A stretch of DNA of 7,080 bases from Pseudomonadota bacterium (GTDB taxonomy: Bacteria; Pseudomonadota; Gammaproteobacteria; Burkholderiales; Burkholderiaceae_C). Both the position numbers and the translations under genes were made by a program. Below, piece after piece: positions 1 through 6,160 of the stretch. The notes beneath the pieces are model-generated. The model was not told the DNA's origin and ran no database searches. It saw nothing but the letters and a program-made list of their open reading frames with translations. The first letter of the stretch is position 1. Each line of letters begins with the position of its first letter. The stretch covers positions 1 through 7,080 of the forward strand of contig JAFAGF010000234.1 of NCBI GenBank assembly GCA_023422975.1. Direction: 5' to 3'.

Positions 1-710
1 TCATGGCTGCCAGCATGCTGGTCGGTGTGGTGACGGTGCTGTGCTCCAAAGAGCCCAACCCCAAGCCTTTGGTCGCCGCCAAGAGCGTGGCCGACTGGCT
101 GCGCAGCGCCTTGGTAGAGCCGTTTGCTGACTTTATCCAGCGCTACCGCTGGCAAGCTGCGCTGGTGCTGGCGCTGATTGCGGTCTACCGCATCAGCGAT
201 GTAGTGATGGGCATCATGGCCAATCCGTTCTATGTGGACATGGGCTTCACCAAGGACGAGGTGGCCGCCGTCACCAAGGTGTTTGGCGTGGTGATGACGC
301 TGCTGGGTGCCTTCATCGGGGGCGTGATGTCCATGCGCTGGGGCGTGATGCGCGTGCTGATGCTGGGTGCGGTGCTGTCGGCGGCCAGCAATCTGCTGTT
401 TGCCTGGCTGGCCACGCGCGGCCACGACCTGACGGGGCTGACGCTGGTGGTCAGTGCCGACAATTTGGCGGGCGGCATTGCCTCGGCGGCCTTTATTGCC
501 TATCTGTCCAGCCTGACGAATGTGCAGTACTCGGCCACGCAGTACGCGCTGTTCAGCTCCATGATGCTGCTGGCGCCCAAGTGGTTGGCGGGGTTTTCGG
601 GCCAGTTTGTCGATGCCTATGGTTACGTGCCCTTCTTTGTGGGCACGGCTTGTCTGGGCCTGCCGGTGCTGCTGCTGGTGGCGCTGGCCGCACGGGTGCG
701 GTTGCGCTAG
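1..710 (+). CDS. ampG: AmpG-type muropeptide permease, C-terminal part (5' end outside window)
   Basis: Inner-membrane MFS permease expected to import anhydro-muropeptides (GlcNAc-anhydroMurNAc peptides) for peptidoglycan recycling. The frame is open to the window edge, so the first visible Met (position 3) is internal; AmpG proteins are about 420-490 aa and only the last 235 are here. The visible part starts inside a membrane helix (residues 1-14), has a cytoplasmic loop (15-50) and then about six hydrophobic helices (roughly 52-72, 92-110, 114-136, 145-168, 180-200, 209-230). Family-typical blocks are visible: 'ANPFYVDMGFTKDEVA' (73-88) and 'ATQYALFSSMMLLAPKWLAG' (178-197). The gene ends TAG and is followed by an inverted repeat. 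Family assignment comes from remembered motifs; other MFS solute transporters are less likely. Confidence 0.88.
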   Translation, partial: MAASMLVGVVTVLCSKEPNPKPLVAAKSVADWLRSALVEPFADFIQRYRWQAALVLALIAVYRISDVVMGIMANPFYVDMGFTKDEVAAVTKVFGVVMTLLGAFIGGVMSMRWGVMRVLMLGAVLSAASNLLFAWLATRGHDLTGLTLVVSADNLAGGIASAAFIAYLSSLTNVQYSATQYALFSSMMLLAPKWLAGFSGQFVDAYGYVPFFVGTACLGLPVLLLVALAARVRLR

Positions 711-719
711 CTTGCATTC

Positions 720-813
720 AAAAAAGGAGCTGCCAGCGCTGATGAAATAGAGGGTTTGATTAGAAAAGTATCTAAAACCTAGACTTCACAAGCGCTAGCA
801 GCTCCTTTTTTAT
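720..813. repeat. 94-bp intergenic inverted repeat, copy 1
   Basis: The left arm (720-740) and right arm (791-811) are reverse complements over 21 nt with one mismatch (C734 against A797). They enclose a 50-nt centre that holds a small nested hairpin (TTAGA 760-764 with TCTAA 771-775). A second copy of exactly the same length lies at 6564-6657: left arms 18/20 identical, right arms 21/25 identical, and a central GTATCT at the same offset (+48). It sits between the permease stop and the response-regulator promoter. I remember similar 'agcgctagcagctcc' sequences as frequent between genes in Comamonadaceae; their function is unknown to me. Confidence 0.82.
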
Positions 814-819
814 CTTTTT
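720..819 (+). terminator. Possible transcription terminator formed by repeat copy 1
   Basis: The long inverted repeat ends in a run of T (806-811) followed by TATCTTTTT, so the plus-strand transcript would carry a long stem followed by a U-rich tail 10-100 nt after the permease stop. The 50-nt loop is much larger than in a classical intrinsic terminator, so termination is plausible rather than clear. The A-run at 720-725 makes the structure symmetrical. Confidence 0.4.
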
Positions 820-859
820 ACCTGTGCTTTACGCAACAGACAAACAGCTTCTCTACACT
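817..859 (+). promoter_or_regulatory. Candidate promoter with TTTAC direct repeat for the two-component operon
   Basis: Two TTTAC pentamers start at 817 and 828, an 11-bp period of the kind bound by head-to-tail dimers of OmpR-family regulators (compare the CpxR box, GTAAA-N5-GTAAA, on the opposite strand). A TACACT hexamer at 854-859 matches the sigma-70 -10 consensus at 4 of 6. If it is the -10, transcription would start near 866 and the repeat would centre near -41.5, overlapping the -35 region. No good -35 is visible, which would fit an activator-dependent promoter. The first TTTAC overlaps the T-rich tail of the upstream repeat, so chance occurrence is a real possibility. Confidence 0.35.
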
Positions 860-867
860 GAACCGTT

Positions 868-1596
868 ATGAGCACCCATACCCTGTTGATGATTGAAGAC
901 GATGTGCGCTTGGCCGATATGGTCAGCGACTACCTCGGGCAAAACAGCCTGGCCGTTGTGCATTGCGCCGATGCCACCAGTGGGCTGGCGCATCTGCAGG
1001 ACAGCGGCAAGCTGCCGGATTTGCTGATTCTGGACTTGATGCTGCCCGACATGGATGGGCTGGAAGTCTGCCGCCGCCTGCGCGCCATGCCCGGCCCGGC
1101 GGCCAAGGTGCCGGTGCTCATGCTCACCGCCAAGGGCGATCCGATGGACCGCGTGATTGGGCTGGAAATTGGTGCCGATGACTATCTGCCCAAACCGTTT
1201 GAGCCGCGCGAGCTGCTGGCGCGCATTCGCGCCATCTTGCGCCGCCGGGGTGACGACGGCGTGACCACCGCGCCCCAGGCCACGGCACATGTGCTGCGCT
1301 TTGGCTCGCTGGAAATTGACCGCGATGCTCGTACCGTGCTGGTGGCGGGCCAGGCGGCGGAGCTGACCAGCTACCAGTTTGACTTGCTGGTGGCACTGGC
1401 CGAGCGTGCGGGCCGCGTGCTCACGCGTGACCAGATCATGGAAGCCGTGCGCGGACGTGAACTGGAGGCATTTGACCGCTCCATCGACGTGCACATGGGC
1501 CGCATTCGCGCCGCGATCGAGGTGGACCCCAAAGCACCCAAACGCATTTTGACGGTGCGCGGCGTGGGCTACGTGTTTGCCAAGCAGCAGGACTGA
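868..1596 (+). CDS. OmpR/RstA-class response regulator (receiver + winged helix)
   Basis: Cytoplasmic DNA-binding response regulator, 242 aa, a normal length for the family. The receiver domain (about 5-117) has the full active site: acidic pair D11/D12, phospho-acceptor D56 in 'LILDLMLPDMDG', T87 and K109 in 'LPKPF'. A linker (about 118-140) leads to an OmpR-type winged-helix DNA-binding domain (about 142-239) ending in the typical 'TVRGVGYVF'. The ATG at 868 is chosen because it precedes the receiver's first strand directly; no convincing Shine-Dalgarno lies in front of it. The kinase gene starts 8 bp after the stop, so the two are almost certainly cotranscribed and partners. It resembles the CpxR/RstA group, but sequence alone does not fix the ortholog or the regulon. 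Confidence 0.95.
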   Translation: MSTHTLLMIEDDVRLADMVSDYLGQNSLAVVHCADATSGLAHLQDSGKLPDLLILDLMLPDMDGLEVCRRLRAMPGPAAKVPVLMLTAKGDPMDRVIGLEIGADDYLPKPFEPRELLARIRAILRRRGDDGVTTAPQATAHVLRFGSLEIDRDARTVLVAGQAAELTSYQFDLLVALAERAGRVLTRDQIMEAVRGRELEAFDRSIDVHMGRIRAAIEVDPKAPKRILTVRGVGYVFAKQQD

Positions 1597-1604
1597 GGCT
1601 GCAC

Positions 1605-2882
1605 ATGTTCAAAGTTTTTTCGCAGCGCCTGTATCTGCGCATCTGGCTGGCCGTGGTGGGCGGCGTGGCGGTGTTGACCCTGGTGGTGGGCTGGGCCTGG
1701 CAACAGGCCGAAGAGCACAACGCGCGCAACAATGCCTCGCCCACCTCTTTGGCGCGCGAGATGACGGTGACCGATGCGAACGGCCAGGTGCTGGTGCAAG
1801 GGCCGTTTGAGCGCCTCCGCCGCGGTGAAGGTGATGCCCCGCGCTTTAGCATCGAAGGTGCCGACGGGCACACCTACTTTCTGGAAATGACGCCCCGTAT
1901 GGGCGGTGGCAATGCTGCGCGCAGCGGTGGGGGCGGTGGTGCCAGCAATGGCCGCCATGGGCCGCCTCCCGGCCATGACTGGGCATTCTGGCTGCGTCCG
2001 CCGTTTGGCTTTTTGTGGCTGCTGGGCTTGATTGGGCTGGTGGTGGTGGTGGGCGTGTTCCCCATCATTCGCCGCTTGCTCAAGCGACTGGAGAACCTGC
2101 AGCGCGGGGTGCAGCGCTTTGGGGAAGGGGATTTGACGGTGCGCGTGGCCACGGAAGGTACGGACGAAGTGGCCGATCTGGCACGCCAGTTCAACGCCGC
2201 TGCCAGCCGCATTGAAGAGCTGGTGCAGTCGCACAAATCACTGCTGGCCAATGCCTCACACGAGCTGCGCTCGCCGCTGGCACGCATTCGCATGGGGCTG
2301 GAGTTGATGGGCGGGGATGCCTCGGTGGCCAAAGCCAAGACGGAGATTCAGCGCAACATCAACGAACTGGACCAGCTGGTGGATGAAATCTTGCTGGCCA
2401 GCCGCCTGGAGCAGCCCGATGTGGACGTGGGCAGCATGGAAAGCGTGGACCTGATTGGTTTGGCGGCGGAAGAGTGCGCGCGTGTCGAGGCCGATCTGGA
2501 CGTGCAAGCCACCGAAGGTGTGGAAGTGCCTGCGATTGCCAAGCTGGTGCGCCGTGCCGTGCGCAACCTGCTGGAAAACGCCCGCCGCTACAGCCACGGT
2601 GAAGTCAGCTTGCTGCTGTCGCGTGAGGGCGAGATGGCGGTGATTCGCGTGGAAGATATTGGCCCCGGCGTGCCGCCCGATCAGCGTGAGCGCATTTTTG
2701 AGAAGTTCTACCGCCTGCCTGGCGCCAGCGAGCGTTCTGGGGGGGTAGGGCTGGGGCTGTCGCTGGTGCGCAGCATTGCACTGCGCCATGGCGGCAGTGT
2801 GGTGTGTGAGGGGCGTCTGGATGGACAGCCCGGCGCCAGCTTTGTGCTGCGCTTGCCGGTGCAACCGTTGGCTGCACATTGA
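1605..2882 (+). CDS. Two-component sensor histidine kinase (TM-sensor-TM-HAMP-HisKA-HATPase)
   Basis: Inner-membrane sensor kinase, 425 aa, presumed partner of the regulator just upstream. Order: TM1 (about 12-32), periplasmic segment (about 33-131), TM2 (about 132-155), HAMP (about 156-208), dimerisation/phosphotransfer domain with H219 in 'SHELRSPLARIR', and an ATPase domain with N box (N321-N325), G1 'DIGPGVP' (D351), F box 'FEKFYR' and G2 'GGVGLGLSLV' (from G379). All catalytic boxes are intact. The phosphatase-type ExxT position holds Ser (E220...S223), a mild change. The start ATG follows a GAGG that overlaps the regulator's stop codon at 6 nt spacing, supporting translational coupling. 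The periplasmic part has an unusual Gly/His/Pro-rich stretch (100-126) just before TM2. The H box resembles CpxA/RstB kinases; the signal is unknown. Confidence 0.95.
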   Translation: MFKVFSQRLYLRIWLAVVGGVAVLTLVVGWAWQQAEEHNARNNASPTSLAREMTVTDANGQVLVQGPFERLRRGEGDAPRFSIEGADGHTYFLEMTPRMGGGNAARSGGGGGASNGRHGPPPGHDWAFWLRPPFGFLWLLGLIGLVVVVGVFPIIRRLLKRLENLQRGVQRFGEGDLTVRVATEGTDEVADLARQFNAAASRIEELVQSHKSLLANASHELRSPLARIRMGLELMGGDASVAKAKTEIQRNINELDQLVDEILLASRLEQPDVDVGSMESVDLIGLAAEECARVEADLDVQATEGVEVPAIAKLVRRAVRNLLENARRYSHGEVSLLLSREGEMAVIRVEDIGPGVPPDQRERIFEKFYRLPGASERSGGVGLGLSLVRSIALRHGGSVVCEGRLDGQPGASFVLRLPVQPLAAH

Positions 2883-2899
2883 CGGTCATGATCGGTAAC

Positions 2900-2930
2900 A
2901 AAAAAGGGCTGCAGATGCAGCCCTTTTTTT
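2900..2930. terminator. Bidirectional intrinsic terminator
   Basis: A perfect stem GGGCTGC (2906-2912) / GCAGCCC (2917-2923) with a 4-nt loop is flanked by six A on the left and seven T on the right. It therefore reads as a Rho-independent terminator on both strands. It sits 17 nt after the kinase stop and 17 nt beyond the stop of the convergent usp gene, so it ends both transcripts. Confidence 0.93.
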
Positions 2931-2947
2931 GTGCGTGCAGTGCTGTA

Positions 2948-3373
2948 TCAGCGAATCAGCATGACGGGCACGGAGCAGTTGGCCAGCACTTGGGTGGAGA
3001 CCGAACCCATCACCAGCTTGCCCAGCGAACCATGGCCGTGGGTGCCCATGATGATCAGGTCAAACTTGCCTTCTTCGGCAATCTTGGCAATGGTTTCGCC
3101 AGCAGGGCCAACTTCGGCGCGGGCATTCACGGTGATGCCGCTTTGGGCCAGGAACTTGGACACGGGCTCGAGCACCTTGGCAGATTCTTCGGCGTAGTAC
3201 TCATCCACCATGTCTTTGCTCAAGGCTGCGCGTGCACGGGGAGGCAGCGCGGCTTGCACCGTCAGGGCGGTGTAGTCGTGGCGGCCAACTGCCACCAGTT
3301 CTTCGTGCGCGGACAGGTATGCCAGCATTTTTTTGGTGAAGGGGCTACCGTCAACAGCGAGCAAGATTTTCAT
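2948..3373 (-). CDS. UspA-family universal stress protein (single domain)
   Basis: Small soluble stress protein of 141 aa, the usual length for a single Usp domain. It begins with the family's first strand 'MKILLAVDGS' and carries the ATP-binding signature G-2x-G-9x-G-S as 'GTHGHGSLGKLVMGS' (110-124), so it belongs to the nucleotide-binding UspFG-like type rather than the non-binding UspA type. An in-frame ATG 39 nt upstream (3412) is rejected: MKILL is the natural domain start, and a GGAG (complement of 3383-3386) sits 9 nt before it. An FNR/FixK-like palindrome lies 56-69 nt upstream, suggesting induction under low oxygen, as is known for several usp genes in other proteobacteria. The 3' end shares a terminator with the convergent kinase gene. 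The cellular target cannot be told from sequence. Confidence 0.93.
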   Translation of the reverse strand: MKILLAVDGSPFTKKMLAYLSAHEELVAVGRHDYTALTVQAALPPRARAALSKDMVDEYYAEESAKVLEPVSKFLAQSGITVNARAEVGPAGETIAKIAEEGKFDLIIMGTHGHGSLGKLVMGSVSTQVLANCSVPVMLIR

Positions 3374-3382
3374 GAGACATAT

Positions 3383-3386
3383 CTCC
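3383..3386 (-). promoter_or_regulatory. Shine-Dalgarno GGAG deciding the usp start
   Basis: On the minus strand GGAG lies 9 nt before the ATG at 3373. It favours the 141-aa start over the longer in-frame ATG at 3412, which would place this site inside the coding region. Confidence 0.7.
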
Positions 3387-3428
3387 AAATTGATAGAACC
3401 AAGGGTAATCACTGGGGCTCATGTTGTC

Positions 3429-3442
3429 TTGACTTAAGTCAT
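3429..3442 (-). promoter_or_regulatory. FNR/FixK/ANR-like binding site upstream of usp
   Basis: TTGAC-TTAA-GTCAT on the plus strand fits the FNR/FixK-class pattern TTGA(T/C)-N4-(A/G)TCAA except for the last base, and contains a perfect 12-bp palindrome (3430-3441). Its centre is 62 nt before the usp start codon, so a start site near 3394 would give the -41.5 spacing of class II FNR activation. Only weak -10 candidates (for example GATTAC on the minus strand at 3410-3405) follow it. Confidence 0.5.
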
Positions 3443-3477
3443 GTTTCTGGGAGCGCAGCCGAGTGAAAGCAAAGAAA

Positions 3478-4332
3478 TCATAAGGTGATGCACGCCGCAG
3501 GCAGAAAGTGCAGCTGTTCTCCTTTGCGGGCATAGCCTAAGGGATTGGCGACGACGCGGCAATTCCACGCACGGCCATCGGGGTGTTGGCCTTGCACCTG
3601 GTAATCGCTGGGCGCATGCAGGTGGCCGTGCAGCCAGAGGTCGGAATACGGCAGCAGATCATCCAGGGCATTGCAAAAGCCTGCGCTGCCGGGCACCAGG
3701 CCGTAGCGCGGGTCGCAGCTACGCAGGCTGGGTGCAAAGTGGGTGACGGCGACCGTTTTTCCTGCAAATGGTTGCTGCAAGGTGTGGCGCAGCCATTCTT
3801 GGCAGATCAGGGCTTGCTCGCGCATGGGTTCGGCCAGAAACGGCTGGCCATTCCGTGTGCCCCCGGTTTTGCGCAGGTAAAAATTGGCCGCGCGAAAAGA
3901 CTTGTCGCGCAGCTTGAGCAGGCGACCCAAGTCGCCCGCCTGGACTTTGTCGTCGAGCAGGGCGATGGCGTCATAGTCGGTCCACAACGTGGTGCCGACA
4001 AAGCGCACCGCATCCAGCACCACGCTCTCGCGCTCTAGCCAGAGGATGCCCAGCGTGTCGCACACGCGGCGCAGGCGGGTGTGGGCTTCGTCCCAGTCCT
4101 GCATGTCGTACTCATGGTTGCCCGGCACAAAGATGACCGGGCAGGGCCAGGCCGCAAATTGCGGCAGCGGGGAAAAACGCTCCAGCCCAAAGTATTCGCC
4201 CTGCAGCAAGCTGCCCGCCTGGTAGGAGCCGATATCTCCCGCCAGCACCAGCACATCGGCATCGGTTGCAGGGGTGGCTTGGTAATGGGGATGGACTTCC
4301 AGATGCAGGTCAGAGAGCAGTTGAATTTTCAT
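3478..4332 (-). CDS. Calcineurin-like metallophosphoesterase
   Basis: Predicted cytoplasmic dinuclear-metal phosphoesterase of 284 aa. The metal-binding motifs come in the expected order: 'SDLHLE' (D8, H10), 'AGDIG' (D33), 'PGNHEYD' (N72, H73), 'VTHFAPS' (H198) and 'HGHLH' (H235-H239). There is no signal peptide or membrane segment. The start at 4332 is preferred because the metal motif begins a few residues later, as usual in this fold. An ATG 42 nt upstream (4374) would add 14 residues without domain value; neither start has a strong Shine-Dalgarno. The substrate (nucleotide, phosphodiester or protein phosphate) cannot be predicted from these motifs. The next gene, usp, is 104 bp downstream on the same strand with no terminator visible between, so read-through into usp is possible. 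The membrane-protein gene at 4447 is divergent. Confidence 0.9.
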   Translation of the reverse strand: MKIQLLSDLHLEVHPHYQATPATDADVLVLAGDIGSYQAGSLLQGEYFGLERFSPLPQFAAWPCPVIFVPGNHEYDMQDWDEAHTRLRRVCDTLGILWLERESVVLDAVRFVGTTLWTDYDAIALLDDKVQAGDLGRLLKLRDKSFRAANFYLRKTGGTRNGQPFLAEPMREQALICQEWLRHTLQQPFAGKTVAVTHFAPSLRSCDPRYGLVPGSAGFCNALDDLLPYSDLWLHGHLHAPSDYQVQGQHPDGRAWNCRVVANPLGYARKGEQLHFLPAACITL

Positions 4333-4446
4333 AGCAGCGCAGGATGGGCACAAAACGAATTCTCTTGCATGCACGTATTTGGTGCAGGCTTTCTAGAATC
4401 GCTCCCCTTGGAGATTTTGCTTGCCCTTGGCGGGGCAGGCCTTTCA

Positions 4447-5166
4447 ATGATGAGAACGCATGTGAATGTGCGAGCCAGCAGCTGGATTTTGCTGCTCGGC
4501 TTGTGTCTGGGTTATATCTTGGCGGCAGGCTTGCCGGTGTCCTGGGGGAAGCACTACGGGGTGCTCGAGAGTGTACAAAGCGTACTGCTGCTGTCGGGCG
4601 TGCTGGTGGCGCTGCTGGCGGCTTACCGGCAGCGCGCCATGGCCGCAGGCAAGATGTGGTGGGTGGCCGTGATGGGCTGGCTGGCTCTGCTGGGCCATGA
4701 ACTGGCATGGCACGCCGGCATGATGCTGCCGCTGGCACCCGCGTGGGGCAGTGCAGAGCCTTCGCACGCATGGGCGTTGTGGCAGCAGCAGGCCGCTGTC
4801 GGGGTCTATGCCAGCATGGCCCTGGCTGCGGTGTATTGGGTGCTGCGCTATCGCTTGCTCAGCCGTGTGGTGGTGCGCTGGTGGCACGAATCGGCCATGC
4901 CCTGGGGCTGTGTGCTGGTGGGCGCGCTGGCGGTGCTGCTGGCGGCGGTGGCCCAGGGCCAGCTGGGCTTGCCTATGCCGCTGTTGCCCGAGACCACCCG
5001 CTCTGTGATGGCGGAAATGACCGAGTGTTGGGCCTATGCAGCGCTGTGGTGGGCGCAGTGGCTGCTGCTGCACCACATGCAGGACTGGCGGCTGTCCAGT
5101 TATTTGCAGACCATGCACTTCTCCCGCAGTTCACTGGGAGAACGCTTTGAGCGTCGCTCGATTTAA
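4447..5166 (+). CDS. Uncharacterised polytopic membrane protein
   Basis: I do not recognise a named family. The 239-aa product has about six hydrophobic helices (roughly 12-30, 41-60, 70-84, 112-134, 153-171, 190-208) and a basic, polar C-terminal tail (about 214-239). Acidic and His residues sit at helix edges in a striking pattern: E41 opening helix 2, 'GHELAWH' (83-89) after helix 3, and 'AEMTECW' (E190, E194) opening helix 6. It is Trp-rich. The tandem ATGs at 4447/4450 are preferred: AGG lies 7 nt upstream and the first helix follows at once. The open frame extends upstream, but that part lies antisense to the phosphoesterase; an ATG at 4369 would add 26 residues and cannot be ruled out. 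A TAGAAT (4394-4399) could be a -10 box. The 3' end overlaps the convergent LysR gene by 36 bp. Confidence 0.78.
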   Translation: MMRTHVNVRASSWILLLGLCLGYILAAGLPVSWGKHYGVLESVQSVLLLSGVLVALLAAYRQRAMAAGKMWWVAVMGWLALLGHELAWHAGMMLPLAPAWGSAEPSHAWALWQQQAAVGVYASMALAAVYWVLRYRLLSRVVVRWWHESAMPWGCVLVGALAVLLAAVAQGQLGLPMPLLPETTRSVMAEMTECWAYAALWWAQWLLLHHMQDWRLSSYLQTMHFSRSSLGERFERRSI

Positions 5167-6087
5167 GGCCTGCAGCAGCCATTCGTAGGCAGCCCGGTTG
5201 GGGCCACGCTTGTGCCACAGTGCATCGACGTGTACGGCTTGCACCTCCAGCGGCAGGGGGTGCACCTGCAACTGGTGCTGAATGCCAGTGATGGGCACAA
5301 AGTGGCGCGGCAGCACCGTCACCAGATCAGACTGGCTGACCACACGTGCGGCCGTGGTGTATTGGTTGACGGTCAGCACAATGTGGCGCTCAAGCCCCAG
5401 TGCGGCCAGTGCCTCATCGATAAAACCGTAGGCACGCCCGGAAAAACTCACCAGCAGGTGCTGGGCGGCGCAGTAGTGCTCCAGCGTCAGCGGCATCCAG
5501 GCCAAGGGGTGGTCTTTGCGCATGACGGCCACGTACTCGCCGTCGTACAGGCGGCGGTGTTCGTGGGGCACCAAGGTACCGGCCTGGGCGCGGGCTGTCA
5601 GGTCGGCCAGTACGGCGGGGAAGTGGCCCACGGCCATGTCGGCGGTTTCGGCATCCAGCAGCCCGCGCGGGTCGCGCGTGGTCAACGGCACGATGCGGAT
5701 GGACAGGTGCGGCGCTTCGCGCTCCAGAATGGGCACCAGGTTCGGCACCAGCGTGCTGGCGGTGGCATCGGCCATGGCCATCACCAAGGTGAGGGTGGCG
5801 GTGGCGGGGTCAAATTTTTCCGGGGCCAGGCTTTGCTGCAGATTGCCCAGTGCTTCGCGCACCACCGGCCACAGGGTCAGGGCGCGCGGTGTGGGTTGTA
5901 CCCCGTGGCCTTGGCGCACCAGTAATTCATCGCCCAAGGTATCGCGCAGCCGGCGCATGGCATTGCTGACTGCAGGTTGAGTGATTGCTAACTTATCTGC
6001 GGCGCGCGTCAAACTGCCCTCTGCCATCACGGTGTCAAACACGCGCAGCAGGTTCAGATCGAGGGAGCGAAAGTCTTGGGGCGTCAT
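5131..6087 (-). CDS. LysR-type transcriptional regulator (NodD/NahR/LinR-like)
   Basis: Cytoplasmic DNA-binding regulator of 318 aa, a typical LysR length. The N-terminal winged helix-turn-helix (about 8-66) contains 'GSLTRAADKLAITQPAVSNA' (24-43), the canonical LysR recognition region. A linker helix leads to a periplasmic-binding-protein-like effector domain (about 95-300). The opening 'RSLDLNLLRVFDTVMAEGSL' and the 'TLVPNLVPILEREAPHLSIR' stretch resemble the NodD/NahR/LinR subgroup, which often senses aromatic compounds; that effector class is inference. The ATG at 6087 begins just before the first conserved helix; there is no clear Shine-Dalgarno. Two TTCAA/TTGAA dyads lie in the 144-bp gap to the divergent small gene, the natural target and likely autoregulatory site. 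Its end overlaps the membrane-protein gene tail-to-tail. Confidence 0.94.
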   Translation of the reverse strand: MTPQDFRSLDLNLLRVFDTVMAEGSLTRAADKLAITQPAVSNAMRRLRDTLGDELLVRQGHGVQPTPRALTLWPVVREALGNLQQSLAPEKFDPATATLTLVMAMADATASTLVPNLVPILEREAPHLSIRIVPLTTRDPRGLLDAETADMAVGHFPAVLADLTARAQAGTLVPHEHRRLYDGEYVAVMRKDHPLAWMPLTLEHYCAAQHLLVSFSGRAYGFIDEALAALGLERHIVLTVNQYTTAARVVSQSDLVTVLPRHFVPITGIQHQLQVHPLPLEVQAVHVDALWHKRGPNRAAYEWLLQALNRATLKAFSQ

Positions 6088-6088
6088 G

Positions 6089-6103
6089 GTTCAAGATTTG
6101 AAC
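6089..6103. promoter_or_regulatory. Dyad GTTCAA-N3-TTGAAC next to the LysR start codon
   Basis: A perfect 6-bp inverted repeat with a 3-bp spacer ends one base before the LysR ATG. The half-site TTCAA recurs in a second dyad centred 40 bp away, so it may be an autorepression operator or a leader hairpin. No protein can be assigned from the sequence alone. Confidence 0.45.
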
Positions 6104-6126
6104 ATCACCAATGTGAATGATCTAGA

Positions 6127-6145
6127 TTCAAAATATAAATTTGAA
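6127..6145. promoter_or_regulatory. Dyad TTCAAA-N7-TTTGAA in the divergent promoter region
   Basis: A 6-bp perfect inverted repeat with an AT-rich spacer. It overlaps the -35 hexamer of the plus-strand small-gene promoter (6141-6146) and contains TATATT on the minus strand (6137-6132), a possible LysR-gene -10. It is a good candidate for the LysR regulator's own binding site, but LysR sites are loosely defined. Confidence 0.45.
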
Positions 6146-6160
6146 AGGTTTTAGGGATAA
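6132..6160 (-). promoter_or_regulatory. Possible promoter of the LysR gene
   Basis: On the minus strand TATATT (6137-6132) matches the -10 consensus at 5 of 6. The best -35 at 17 bp spacing is TTATCC (6160-6155), only 3 of 6. The start would lie near 6125, giving a leader of about 38 nt. Confidence 0.35.

Noticed and set aside
720..813. CRISPR or attachment-site interpretation of the repeat
   Set aside because: There are only two copies, far apart, with no regular spacers, cas genes, integrase or tRNA nearby.
853..1494. Long minus-strand open frame (213 aa) antisense to the response regulator
   Set aside because: Composition is Gln/His/Ala-rich with no domain. It is the expected shadow of a GC-rich gene whose plus-strand protein has an intact receiver and winged helix.
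1569..2234. Minus-strand open frame (221 aa) antisense to the kinase N-terminal half
   Set aside because: No recognisable domain and His/Gln-rich low-quality protein. The kinase on the plus strand is complete with all catalytic boxes.
2256..2879. Minus-strand open frame (207 aa) antisense to the kinase catalytic half
   Set aside because: Same shadow effect; it has no domain and lies entirely within the kinase gene.
2879..3466. Plus-strand open frame (195 aa) covering the terminator and usp antisense
   Set aside because: It runs through a strong bidirectional terminator and the antisense of a clear Usp domain. The protein shows no domain.
4081..4446. Upstream extension of the membrane-protein frame
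   Set aside because: The part before 4333 is antisense to the conserved phosphoesterase motifs and is hydrophilic. A Shine-Dalgarno-like AGG and the first helix support the start at 4447.
5212..5925. Plus-strand open frame (237 aa) antisense to the LysR gene
   Set aside because: His/Gln/Gly-rich shadow with no domain; the LysR protein on the other strand is full length and canonical.
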